A DNA stretch of 25,145 bases from Desulfobacterales bacterium (GTDB lineage Bacteria; Desulfobacterota; Desulfobacteria; Desulfobacterales; UBA5852). Shown here in pieces: positions 14,405 through 24,269 of the stretch. The notes beneath the pieces are model-generated. The model had not been told where the DNA came from. It did no database searches and worked only from the letters and a program-made list of their open reading frames with translations. Position numbers and translations under genes: made by a program. Numbering within the stretch: the stretch's first letter is position 1; each line of letters begins with the position of its first letter. The stretch spans positions 1-25,145 of the forward strand of contig JASJBQ010000039.1 of the NCBI GenBank assembly GCA_030066455.1. The letters are read 5' to 3'.

Positions 14405-16702
14405 CTAGACGCCCGCGGTTGCATTCAAAACCTGGCGGATTTTCCGGGAAAGTCTGGCGACATTGAAAGGCTTCTGCAGGAAACCGTTGCAGCCCCGGCG
14501 CATAATCTCCGCGGCCTGGCCGTCGATGGCGTAGCCGCTCGACAAAATCACCGGTAGCGCGGGCGCCAGCGTGCGCAGCCGGTCGAACGTGCGGCCGCCG
14601 TCCATGCCCGGCATGATCAGATCGAGGATCACCAGATCGATGGCGTCGCCCTGTGCCGCGACGGCTGCCAGCGCTTCCTCGCCTCCACGGGCCACCAGAA
14701 CCCGGTAGCCCAGCTTCTCCAAAATCGCCCGACCCACTTCAATGATCATCTCCTCGTCGTCGACCAGCAGGATGGTTTCCGTTCCGCGCACGATCGTGTC
14801 CTTGGCCGGGACCGACTGCGCCACGGCCTCTTGCGATGCGGGCAGATAGATGTCGAACGTACTGCCCCGGCCGGGCTCGCTGTGGACCGTGATGAAGCCG
14901 TCGTGGTTTTTTACAATGCCGTAGGCCGATGCCAGCCCCAGGCCGGTGCCGCGCGCCTTTTCCTTGGTCGTGAAAAACGGATCGAAGATCTTCTCACGGA
15001 TCGCGGCGTCCATGCCCACCCCCGTGTCCGTCACCGCGATGCGGGCGTAATTGCCCGGCCGAGCCTCGTGCAGCGCGCAGGCGGCCGGATCCAATACGAC
15101 CGCATCGGTCTGCACAAAAAGCTCCCCGCCGTCGGGCATGGCCTGCCAGGCGTTGACGTACATGTTCAGCAGGACCTGCTCGATCTGCTGCCGGTCGACA
15201 TCGGCGACGACCGGTTGCGCCGACAGATCAAGGCGCACCTGGATCTCCTTGCGCGTCCGGCCGAACATGGAAGAACTGGCCGTCACCAGTTCGTTCAGAT
15301 CACTGGGCTTGGGCTCGTATTTGCCCCCGCGGCCGACCCCCAGAAGCTGTCGGGTGAGATTCGTGGCGCTGCGTACATAGTCCTCGATGGCCTGGATGTG
15401 TTCATGGTGGGGATGGGCGGCCGGCAGGTCGAGCGCCATCAGGGAGGCGCGCCCCTGGACCCCCAGAAGCAGGTTGTTGAAATCGTGGGCGATCCCCCCG
15501 GCGAGGGTCCCGATGGCCTCCATTTTCTGGGCTTGCTGCAGGCTGGCCTCCAGTTGGCGCTGGTCCGTGATGTCGCGCATGAAATTGAGGACGGCCGGTT
15601 TGGCGTTCCATTCGATGACCGCGATGCTCAGCTGAAGCACCCGTTCATCGCCGTCGCGGTTGATCACCCGGAAGGCATAGGTATTCGGAATACCGGTTTC
15701 ACCGGCCAGGCGCCGCCGGTGCCGGTCAATGACCATATCGCGGTCTTCCGGGTGGATGAACTCCACAAAGGATACGGCGCCGAGTTCTTCTGCGCTGTAA
15801 CCGATGATTTTGGATGTCCGGCGGTTCGCAAACTTGATTTGGCCGTCCTGGGTGATGAACACGGCATCGTTGGCATTCTCGATCAGTTGGCGGTACTTCT
15901 GTTCACTCTCCCGCAGCGCGTGTTCAATTTGTTTGCGTTCGGAAATCTCCTTTTCCAGTGAAGCCAGCTGAGTGCGGATGGCATCGCGCATAATGCGGAA
16001 GCTCTGCGCCAGTTGACCGATTTCATCTTTGCGCACCGCGGGCAGCGCGTGGTCCAGGTCGCCGTCGGCCATGGCGGTGGAGGCCGCGGTCAGTGCCGAG
16101 ATGGGGCGTGTCAGGCGCGAGACACTCAAAATCAGAAGCCCGGCCGTAACGGCCAGTACCGCCACGATGACCGCCGCCAGCTGCCGGCTTAAAAGCAGTG
16201 CCTGGGAATGCCGTTCGGCCTCGGAAAGGACGTAGAGCACCCGCCATTTCCAGGGTGCAAACGCCCGCCCGATCACCCAGAAGCCGCCGTCGGCGACAAA
16301 CGCGAAGAGATCATCGCCGGCGGCATGTGCGCGGGCTACCACGTCCGGTTTCAGAAGGCCGCTGTTTTCCCAGATCAATTCCCGGCCGGACGCGTTGAGG
16401 ACCAAAGGGCGGATATCCTGTTTGCCGAAGGTATCGCGGAGACTGAGCAGCGCGGCCTCCTGGAAGGCCGCACGATAAGCTTCAACCAGGCCCGTCTTTT
16501 CAAGCTTCTGGTTGTCCTGATCCAGCGTCGAAATGATGGTATCCAATTTTTCGGCGTAGAGCTGCTGCTGGAATTGAGCGGTCAGGATTGATATCTGCGT
16601 ATTGGCCAGCCAATAGATGCCTATTCCCATGGCCACCAGGGCCACCGCCAGAATAAGCATGATGCGTATCCGGAAGGAATAAAGATTCAATCGCAGTTGC
16701 AT
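14405..16702 (-). CDS. Membrane-bound hybrid sensor histidine kinase (HAMP-PAS-HisKA-HATPase-REC)
   Basis: The 765-residue protein has a first membrane helix near 13-33, a periplasmic segment of about 140 residues and a second helix near 173-195. A HAMP region with a coiled-coil follows (about 195-265), then PAS (about 265-385). The kinase core includes [17 protein letters not shown] with the phospho-acceptor His, then [16 protein letters not shown] and GTGLGLA. A C-terminal receiver (about 640-760) shows VDDEE, the acceptor Asp in [12 protein letters not shown] and the conserved Lys in LQKPF. No output domain is attached, so phosphate must pass to another protein. The gene begins 16 bases after the substrate-binding-protein gene on the same strand, suggesting that protein once presented a ligand to the periplasmic domain. 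Confidence 0.92.
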   Translation of the reverse strand: MQLRLNLYSFRIRIMLILAVALVAMGIGIYWLANTQISILTAQFQQQLYAEKLDTIISTLDQDNQKLEKTGLVEAYRAAFQEAALLSLRDTFGKQDIRPLVLNASGRELIWENSGLLKPDVVARAHAAGDDLFAFVADGGFWVIGRAFAPWKWRVLYVLSEAERHSQALLLSRQLAAVIVAVLAVTAGLLILSVSRLTRPISALTAASTAMADGDLDHALPAVRKDEIGQLAQSFRIMRDAIRTQLASLEKEISERKQIEHALRESEQKYRQLIENANDAVFITQDGQIKFANRRTSKIIGYSAEELGAVSFVEFIHPEDRDMVIDRHRRRLAGETGIPNTYAFRVINRDGDERVLQLSIAVIEWNAKPAVLNFMRDITDQRQLEASLQQAQKMEAIGTLAGGIAHDFNNLLLGVQGRASLMALDLPAAHPHHEHIQAIEDYVRSATNLTRQLLGVGRGGKYEPKPSDLNELVTASSSMFGRTRKEIQVRLDLSAQPVVADVDRQQIEQVLLNMYVNAWQAMPDGGELFVQTDAVVLDPAACALHEARPGNYARIAVTDTGVGMDAAIREKIFDPFFTTKEKARGTGLGLASAYGIVKNHDGFITVHSEPGRGSTFDIYLPASQEAVAQSVPAKDTIVRGTETILLVDDEEMIIEVGRAILEKLGYRVLVARGGEEALAAVAAQGDAIDLVILDLIMPGMDGGRTFDRLRTLAPALPVILSSGYAIDGQAAEIMRRGCNGFLQKPFNVARLSRKIRQVLNATAGV

Positions 16703-16718
16703 AGACTCATCAACAGGG

Positions 16719-17504
16719 TCAAGGGGTGGTGGGGGCTTCCACGATCGTCGCCGCCTTGATCAATTCCGGCGCAAACGCGATGCCCACTTGCGATGCCAAG
16801 GCCAAATTTAAAAGCATTCGATTATTCTGGTTGGCGGTCACTTCGATGTGGTCGATTCCCGTCTTTCCCCCCAATATGCGCTTCGCCTGCTGGCCGACCC
16901 ACCAGCCCTGTTCTTCCGGGACCCTGACAATACCCAGCATGCTGATGCCCATCATGGTGGGCAATGTCGTGCCCGTAGGCACCCTGACGGTCGCCTTCGC
17001 GAATTCAACGGCCGCATCCTCATCCCATCCCTGGACACCGGAAGCAGAAGAACAGATCAGCAGGTCGCTCTCCCCCTGAAGCCGGGCAAAGGCGTTTTTC
17101 CACTGATCAAACGTATCCACGGTATAGGCCGGGCCGATGGCGATATTCAGGCGTTCGCGGTAGGCCGCGAGCACCTTGTGGTTGCTGACCAGGTTGGCCC
17201 CGATGAACCCGACCCGATCCCCTTCGGAATGGCGTTTGAGGGCTTGGACGACCTGATCCATAGGGTCCACCTCGATCATCCCCCGGATATGGGGGGCCGG
17301 CAAACCGTAGTCCGCGATGTCCCAGTTGACGCCGCAGAACAGAACCGGCCGTCGGGGTTCCGTCCGCAGGCGGTCCACCAAATACCTGACGGCGTTGTCG
17401 TCGCTGAGGACGATAAGGTCCGGCTGCCAGTCGGCGATGACGCCGCGAATCCTGGAGGCGGCCGCTCGCAGCAAATCCTCGTCCGGGTGGTTCTTGGAAT
17501 CCAT
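16719..17504 (-). CDS. ABC-type substrate-binding protein lacking its N-terminus
   Basis: The 261 residues match the type 1 periplasmic binding fold of ABC_sub_bind proteins. MDSKNHPDEDLLRAAA, PDLIVLSDDNAVRYLVDRL, PVLFCGVNWD, RVGFIGANLVSNH and the C-terminal GIVRVPEEQGWWVGQQA are recognisable. Usual members begin with a signal peptide and about 60-70 further residues before the point where this frame starts. The frame can be read upstream only to about 17613, and the residues gained (HWFCRALGLHPED.. and FQVRFER) contain no start codon. A one-base shift near 17610 would join a different frame that begins MDLFDSLKVG at 17680. Without a signal peptide the product would be stranded in the cytoplasm, so the gene may be a pseudogene or a frameshifted allele. 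It leads the transcript containing the hybrid kinase. Confidence 0.7.
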   Translation of the reverse strand: MDSKNHPDEDLLRAAASRIRGVIADWQPDLIVLSDDNAVRYLVDRLRTEPRRPVLFCGVNWDIADYGLPAPHIRGMIEVDPMDQVVQALKRHSEGDRVGFIGANLVSNHKVLAAYRERLNIAIGPAYTVDTFDQWKNAFARLQGESDLLICSSASGVQGWDEDAAVEFAKATVRVPTGTTLPTMMGISMLGIVRVPEEQGWWVGQQAKRILGGKTGIDHIEVTANQNNRMLLNLALASQVGIAFAPELIKAATIVEAPTTP

Positions 17505-17681
17505 CCGCTCGAAGCGAACCTGGAAGCGGCTGTTTTCGACCGCTGTGGAGGCAATGTCTTCGGGGTGCAGGCCGAGCGCCCGGCAGAACCAGTGCGTTTC
17601 GCATCGTCAATTTCCAGCGAACGGAGGCCACCATAACCGCTTTGCAAGCTCCCCACCTTGAGCGAGTCGAACAAGTCCATA

Positions 17682-17710
17682 ATTTTACGCAAAAGATTGC
17701 CGAAAGACAA
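17682..17710 (-). promoter_or_regulatory. Candidate sigma-70 promoter for the binding protein and hybrid kinase
   Basis: On the minus strand TTGTCT (17710-17705) and TAAAAT (17687-17682) are 17 bases apart, matching four and five consensus positions. It lies directly downstream of the acyl-CoA ligase terminator, where a new transcript would be expected to begin. Transcription would start near 17675, just after the ATG of the out-of-frame MDLFDSLKVG peptide. Confidence 0.4.
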
Positions 17711-17740
17711 GGTTGGGGCATCGCGGCAAGCACCGGACGG

Positions 17741-17775
17741 AAAAGCAAAAAGCCCCAGCACACATGCCGGGGCTT
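17741..17775 (-). terminator. Rho-independent terminator after the acyl-CoA ligase gene
   Basis: Read on the minus strand, AAGCCCCGGCA and TGCTGGGGCTT pair over eleven positions including one G-U, with the loop TGTG. They are followed by a T-rich tail ending TTTGCTTTT. It lies 110 bases beyond the ligase stop and ends the GMC-ligase transcript. Confidence 0.85.
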
Positions 17776-17884
17776 GGATCGCGAATAAACAGGTTGGACT
17801 GCGGCCGGTTCGAGCGGCCGGATCGTCACCCCCAAAACCCGCCGGGCCTCGGTGACGTCCGGGCCTGGCGTGCGCTTCAAAATC

Positions 17885-19450
17885 TCACCCGCCGACCTCG
17901 GCCTTGAGCTCTTTCTTGAGGATCTTGCCGGTGGCCGTCATCGGCAGGGCGTCGCGGAACTCGACGATACGGGGATATTTGTAGGCCGCCATCTGTTCCT
18001 TGCTCCAGGCCACGATGTCTTCTTCGCTGACGTTCTGGCCCGGGTTCAGGACGAGATAGGCCTTGATTTCCTCGCCGTGCTGATCGTGGGGCACGCCGAT
18101 CACCGAGGCCAGGGATACCGCCGGATGGGTCATCAGGACTTCTTCGACCTCGCGGGGATAGACGTTGAAACCGCCCCGGATGATCATGTCCTTCACGCGG
18201 TCGACGATGAATAGGTAGCCGTCCTCGTCCATCCGGCCCAGATCGCCGGTGTGGAACCAGGTCGTTCCCTGGAAGGCCTCGGCCGTGGCCTCGGGCTTGT
18301 TGTAATAACCTTTCATGACATTGTTGCCGCGGATGACGATCTCGCCGACCTCCCCGGTGGGCACCTCCTGATTGTCAAGATCGAAGACCTTGACCTCGAT
18401 GCCCCAGATGGGTGTACCCACCGATCCGGGCTTGCGCTCTTTGTGGGGCAGGTTGAAGGTGGCCACCGGTGAAGTTTCCGACAGACCGTAGCCTTCCATG
18501 ATGGCGATGCCGTATTTTTCCTGGATGCCGCGGATGATTTCCAGGGGCAGCGAAGACGCCCCGGAAACGCCAACCCGCAGGTTTTGGGCAATGGTCGGGA
18601 TGTCGATCTTTTTCTCCGGATCCTCGAAGGTCAACAGGGCCCAGTACATGGTGGGAACCCCGGCAAAGACGGTCACTTTTTCGGCCTGCATGGCACCCAG
18701 TACGGCGGCGGGATCAAAGCGTGGAATGAGCACCAGGGTATTACCCATGGATAGCCCGGCATTCATGAGCACCGTCTGGCCGAAGGAGTGAAAGAGCGGC
18801 AGCACGATCAGATGGACGTCGTCCTGGGTTAGCTGGGCCAGGTCACGCGAACCCAGGGCATTCATGGTCATATTGGCGTGCGAAAGCTCGGCCCCCTTGG
18901 GGAAACCGGTGGTTCCGGAGGTATACAGAATGACGGCCGTGTCCTCGGCCGAGGTCGCTGCCGTTTCAAATACCGGTGCCTGGCTGCCGATCAGCTGCCC
19001 CATGCTGGCGGCCCCCTCGACGGGCGAGGCGGCGGCCGGATCGGCCGTGATGACCCAGAAGTGTTCACACCCCCGGGCTTTGTTGAAACCGGCCCAGCCT
19101 TCCTCGGCCATGGGCAGCTCGGGGGTGCCCTGGAAGCACAAATACGCCTTGGCCTCGCTGTCCTCCAAATGATAGGCAATCTCCCGGCCCTTGAGCAATA
19201 CGTTCAACGGCACCACGGTCGCACCGGTTTTGAGGATACCGAAATAGACCATCGGGAAATAGGGCAGGTTGGGACAGCTCAGCGCGACCTTGTCGCCCTT
19301 GCCGATACCCTTGGCGGTCAACCCGTTGGCCACCTGGCAGGCCACGGCGTTGAGCTGGGCGTAGCTGAAACGGCGGTCCCCGAAGACCAGCGCGGTCTTA
19401 TCCGCATACTCCTTGGCACTGTAATCCAGGACGGTGGCTAAATTGAGCAT
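17885..19450 (-). CDS. Fatty-acid-type acyl-CoA ligase (AMP-forming)
   Basis: Adenylate-forming enzyme of 521 residues that activates a carboxylic acid with ATP and joins it to coenzyme A. GGGGGAG six bases before the ATG at 19450 fixes the start. Motifs in order are the phosphate-binding YTSGTTGFPKGAELSH, YGLSETSP, and HTGDLGRMDEDGYLFIVDRVKDMIIRGG, which carries the ATP-binding Asp and hinge Arg. The C-terminal GKILKKEL contains the catalytic lysine. Length and motifs fit FadD-like long- or medium-chain ligases; the acid specificity cannot be read from sequence. It starts 73 bases after the GMC oxidoreductase gene on the same strand with no terminator between, so the two are probably co-transcribed. 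The acid may derive from the alcohol oxidised by that enzyme. Confidence 0.92.
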   Translation of the reverse strand: MLNLATVLDYSAKEYADKTALVFGDRRFSYAQLNAVACQVANGLTAKGIGKGDKVALSCPNLPYFPMVYFGILKTGATVVPLNVLLKGREIAYHLEDSEAKAYLCFQGTPELPMAEEGWAGFNKARGCEHFWVITADPAAASPVEGAASMGQLIGSQAPVFETAATSAEDTAVILYTSGTTGFPKGAELSHANMTMNALGSRDLAQLTQDDVHLIVLPLFHSFGQTVLMNAGLSMGNTLVLIPRFDPAAVLGAMQAEKVTVFAGVPTMYWALLTFEDPEKKIDIPTIAQNLRVGVSGASSLPLEIIRGIQEKYGIAIMEGYGLSETSPVATFNLPHKERKPGSVGTPIWGIEVKVFDLDNQEVPTGEVGEIVIRGNNVMKGYYNKPEATAEAFQGTTWFHTGDLGRMDEDGYLFIVDRVKDMIIRGGFNVYPREVEEVLMTHPAVSLASVIGVPHDQHGEEIKAYLVLNPGQNVSEEDIVAWSKEQMAAYKYPRIVEFRDALPMTATGKILKKELKAEVGG

Positions 19451-19523
19451 ATTCTCCCCCTTTCTGCGATCATTTGATGATGGCTTCTATTTACTTCACA
19501 GTTGCGAGACGTTGTCAAAAGAA

Positions 19524-21104
19524 TTACTTCGCCGGCCGCTGGGACATGATATATTCCGATAGCGCCGTGATGGTCAGGCTGGGGTTGACGCCCAGGTTGG
19601 CCGGCACCACCGAGCCGTCGGCAACGAACATGTTGGGATAGCCGAACACCTCCCCGTCGGTACCCACCACGCCTTTCTGGGGAGAGGCCCCCATGCAGCA
19701 GCCGCCCAGGATGTGGGCCGTAGACGAGGCATTGAATGCGGCCTCGCTGAAAAAACTCAAGGGGATGCCATCCATCCTTTGTGCCAATCGCCGCGTGACC
19801 TGATTGGCTATCGGGATATAAGCCGGCGCCCGGCGCTGTCCCGGCGGCAATTCGGAGTTCAGACTAAAGCCGCCCAGCCGCCACCAGCGCGGCTTGTATT
19901 CGAGCTGGAGATAGTTTTCGTCGGTCTGCATCACCAGCACCACGGTGGTCGCGGCGGCCGTGCCTAAAGGCCACAGCAGTTTGACGAATCGCAGCGGGTG
20001 TTTCACGATCTCTCCCAGATAGCGCACCCCACGCGGTATACCGTTGCCGCCATCGGTCATCAGGGTAAAGAGATTCAGCAGCACATCGGAGCCTTTGTTG
20101 TAACGCACCATTTCGATGTGCGTGGTGTCGTCGGCATAGATGCCGGAAGTGATGGCAATCTGGTCATTCCAGTCCACGCTTTTGTCACGGGACATGACCC
20201 CCAGGATGGCTTCCGAGTTGGTGCGGACGTAATTTCCCAGTTGCGGCGAGAGGTCCGGCAGCAAGCCTCTCTGCCGGCACTGCATGAGAAGCTTCACCGT
20301 TCCCAGCACCCCTCCGCTGAAGACGACACCCTTGGACCGGTAGATCCGTTTGGGGTGACGCCAGCCCGTGGATCTTCGCGTCAGGATTTCATAACCCTCA
20401 TTCCAGGGGCGCACCCCCGTCACTTCGGTTTCGGGAATGACGCGGGCGCCGTTGCCTTCGGCCAGGTAGAGATAGTTTTTATCCAGGGTGTTTTTGGCCC
20501 CCACCGGGCAACCGATCATACAGGACCCGCAGAAGGTACAACCCGTGCGCTCCGGTCCTTGCCCGTTGAAATAAGGATCGGGCACCGTCTTGTCGGGCTC
20601 GCCGAAAAAAATACCCACATCGTTCTTGTGAAATGTATCCCTGCCTCGCAGGTCGATACCCACCTCCCGCAAGCACTGGTCTGCCCGTCCGATTTGCGGG
20701 CTGGGGTTGGCCCCCAGTATGCGCCGGGCCTCCTGATAATGCGGCATCATGGTGTCCTTGCAGTCGGCGATACCCCATTCCGGACGTGCGAAGACCTCGT
20801 CAGGCGGAACCAGCAGTTGATTGGCATACACCAGGCTGCCGCCGCCCACACCGCCGCCATGGAAGATGAGCGCGTGTTTGAGCTGGGTGAGCATCTGATA
20901 GCCGTAGCAGCCCAGCTGGGGCAGCCACATGTATTTGCGGGTGTTCCAGTTGGTCTCGGGAAAATCCTCCTTGTTCCAGCGCTTGCCCTTCTCCAGCACG
21001 CCCACGGAATAGCCTTTTTCCGATAAGCGCAGGGCCGATACACTGCCGCCGAAACCCGAGCCGATGACGATGTAGTCAAAATCGAATGTCTTGTTCGTTC
21101 CCAT
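19524..21104 (-). CDS. GMC oxidoreductase (cholesterol-oxidase-like) with a ferredoxin-type cysteine motif
   Basis: FAD enzyme oxidising an alcohol or sterol hydroxyl. The ATG at 21104 follows GAGGAGA by five bases; the open frame further upstream is not needed. The 526-residue product opens with DYIVIGSGFGGSVSALRL (10-27). HGGGVGGGSLVYANQL (82-97) is the GMC FAD signature. The C-terminus has STAHILGGCCMG and NMFVADGSVVPANLGVNPSLTITAL, as in cholesterol-oxidase-like members. Residues 189-200 read C-x2-C-x2-C-x3-CP, a classic 4Fe-4S ligand pattern inserted in the substrate domain. That suggests electrons leave through an iron-sulfur cluster to a carrier and not to oxygen. No Tat or Sec signal is visible. 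The gene is preceded by a -24/-12-like sequence and enhancer-like repeats, and is followed by an acyl-CoA ligase. Confidence 0.88.
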   Translation of the reverse strand: MGTNKTFDFDYIVIGSGFGGSVSALRLSEKGYSVGVLEKGKRWNKEDFPETNWNTRKYMWLPQLGCYGYQMLTQLKHALIFHGGGVGGGSLVYANQLLVPPDEVFARPEWGIADCKDTMMPHYQEARRILGANPSPQIGRADQCLREVGIDLRGRDTFHKNDVGIFFGEPDKTVPDPYFNGQGPERTGCTFCGSCMIGCPVGAKNTLDKNYLYLAEGNGARVIPETEVTGVRPWNEGYEILTRRSTGWRHPKRIYRSKGVVFSGGVLGTVKLLMQCRQRGLLPDLSPQLGNYVRTNSEAILGVMSRDKSVDWNDQIAITSGIYADDTTHIEMVRYNKGSDVLLNLFTLMTDGGNGIPRGVRYLGEIVKHPLRFVKLLWPLGTAAATTVVLVMQTDENYLQLEYKPRWWRLGGFSLNSELPPGQRRAPAYIPIANQVTRRLAQRMDGIPLSFFSEAAFNASSTAHILGGCCMGASPQKGVVGTDGEVFGYPNMFVADGSVVPANLGVNPSLTITALSEYIMSQRPAK

Positions 21105-21213
21105 ATTGTCTCCTCTGCAAAAAGGAATCTGAAAGACCGCCGGGTGTGGTTGCATGCCCGATGTTTCCGCCTGGCAAACAAATGCAATGCAGACTCTGGC
21201 AGCCCTACGATTG

Positions 21214-21229
21214 ATCAAAAGCCGTGCCA
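21214..21229 (-). promoter_or_regulatory. Sigma-54-type promoter upstream of the GMC gene
   Basis: On the minus strand TGGCAC (21229-21224), five bases, then TTGAT (21218-21214) fits the -24/-12 consensus TGGCAC-N5-TTGCW except for one base in the -12 box. The neighbouring gene encodes a sigma-54 activator. The leader before the GMC start would be about 100 bases. Confidence 0.55.
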
Positions 21230-21317
21230 AAAGCACCAAAAGCACTTAAGCGCTCAAATCGCTTATAAATATTGATTGTGGGGTTGAATCAGGTAGAGAA
21301 GGGCGCGATAGATAGTT

Positions 21318-21331
21318 TGCCATTATTGGCA
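21318..21331. promoter_or_regulatory. Palindromic activator site, copy 1
   Basis: TGCCATTATTGGCA is an inverted repeat (TGCCA, four bases, TGGCA). It is centred about 98 bases upstream of the -24 element, a usual distance for a sigma-54 enhancer site. A near copy lies 67 bases further upstream. Confidence 0.5.
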
Positions 21332-21389
21332 CAAATTCAGCATTATTCTATCCAACTACTTAATTTAATTTGCTATATATAAATTGCCA

Positions 21390-23255
<1,866 letters not shown>

Positions 23256-23732
23256 GGGCCCCCGCGATAACGGGTTCAGGATCCGAAACTAATGACCTTC
23301 CCGGTCAGTTTAGCCATACCAAAACGGGAGCGGCGGATTCAACCTCCAATTGGAAACGATCAATGGACGCCGACCCGCAGCGGCCGGCAAGGGAGATGGT
23401 GTCGGGACAGGATGGGGCAGGGGGCGCCACGGGAAGGTACCCCCTGCCCGTCCCTCCTGAAGGCCGCCACCCTACAGAGGCCCGTGGCGTCTTCACGCCG
23501 GTTATCGTATCGTTTCACGATTATCTTGATCTTTATTTCGAAACACCGGCCTTCCGGCTCTCGAAGTTCAGCCGCGCGCATGGTATGGACACCCTGCACG
23601 GCGGGCGCGGGCCCACACCGGTGGCTCGCCGGCACTTCATACGATCATCGCCCTTGAGAGGTGAAGACGATGCGAACCATCCGTCGTGTCCATATCTGCG
23701 GCGCGGGTGCCGAAGCGCTTCGCGTTTTAGTA
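23256..23732. other. Intergenic stretch with no convincing gene
   Basis: Several open frames cross it on both strands, but they read as low-complexity proline/arginine-rich strings with no family features or ribosome sites. It must hold the promoter of the sigma-54 activator gene, which I could not pinpoint. A short hairpin GGCGT-CTTC-ACGCC lies at about 23488-23501. Confidence 0.5.
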
Positions 23733-23760
23733 GGTTCTGGGTTCTAGGTTCTGGGTTCCA
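23733..23760. repeat. Tandem heptamer repeat, four copies
   Basis: GGTTCTG, GGTTCTA, GGTTCTG and GGTTCCA follow each other without gaps. The region beyond continues with looser GGGTTTC-like units (23771-23819). It is noncoding simple-repeat DNA, prone to slippage. Confidence 0.75.
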
Positions 23761-23773
23761 GGAACACCTGGGT

Positions 23774-23857
23774 TTCAAGGTGTCGGGTTTCGGGGAAAAA
23801 TGGGTTTCGGGTGTCAAGTGTCAGGAAAACCCGAATACCGAAACCCGACACCTTGAA
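23774..23857. repeat. Perfect 20-base inverted repeat
   Basis: TTCAAGGTGTCGGGTTTCGG (23774-23793) is exactly complementary to CCGAAACCCGACACCTTGAA (23838-23857), with 44 bases between. The loop contains further partial copies of GGGTTTCGG and GTGTCA, so the structure may have arisen by inverted duplication of the tandem repeat. It has no T run to suggest a terminator. Confidence 0.8.
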
Positions 23858-23895
23858 CACTGAAACCTCCTGAAACCTGACAGTTGCGTCAGGGG

Positions 23896-24131
23896 GCCGA
23901 GATGCGGCCTGCGAGGGCGGAGGATCAAGGCGTCGGTGTTAGAAGCAATCTAAAAATTAGGATTTTCGTTCGAGATCAAGGCGAGGCCGAGTATCAACCC
24001 GCAGGCATACTAAAGTATGTCAAGGATTTGAGACGAGGTCTCAACGAAGATATGGGATGAAAAGACCATTTTTAGATGTTTCTTGGTCGCCGCAGCGACG
24101 AGGCCCGAAGCGTAACGCCGCTATCGGGCAT
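23896..24131. repeat. Palindromic element copy A, split by a smaller element
   Basis: The left half (CCTGCGAGGGCGGAGGATCAAGGCG at about 23908-23932) and the right half (24089-24127) match the two halves of the intact element at 24147-24269. The right half differs from it at two of 39 positions. Between them sits the 130-base element at 23948-24077, placed at what would be the hairpin tip. The outer arms of this copy have diverged from those of the intact element. Confidence 0.55.
23948..24077. repeat. Small element with 10-base terminal inverted repeats
   Basis: ATCTAAAAAT (23948-23957) and ATTTTTAGAT (24068-24077) are perfect terminal inverted repeats. The central palindrome CATACTAAAGTATG lies at about 24008-24021. 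No coding frame is present, so it looks like a MITE-like nonautonomous element inserted in another repeat. Confidence 0.6.
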
Positions 24132-24146
24132 GCCAACTAACCGGTA

Positions 24147-24269
24147 GACGGTTGCGTAAAACGTCCGAGAGCAAGGCTTGCGAGGGCGGAGGATCGAGGC
24201 GTACATCAGTACGCCGCAGTGACGAGGCCCGAAGCGTAACGCTGCTATCGGACGTTTTACGCAACCGTC
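24147..24269. repeat. Intact palindromic element copy B, 22-base terminal inverted repeats
   Basis: The arms at 24147-24168 (beginning GACGGTTGCGTAAAACG) and 24248-24269 are perfectly complementary over 22 bases. The interior hairpin GGCGTAC-ATCA-GTACGCC lies at about 24198-24215. Its right arm runs into the stop codon of the transporter gene (24268-24270), so it lies immediately at that gene's 3' end and could serve as transcript end structure. Confidence 0.8.

Noticed and set aside
14831..15961. 376-codon plus-strand open frame inside the hybrid kinase gene
   Set aside because: It lies opposite the PAS, HisKA and ATPase domains and encodes nothing recognisable.
21329..21345. Plus-strand TGGCAC-N5-CAGCA as a second sigma-54 promoter
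   Set aside because: It would point into the 3' end of the activator gene, and the -12 box keeps only the GC; the TGGCA is better explained as half of the palindromic activator site.
23363..23863. 166-codon plus-strand open frame in the repeat-rich intergenic region
   Set aside because: It crosses the heptamer repeats and inverted repeat, has no ribosome site and no domain features.
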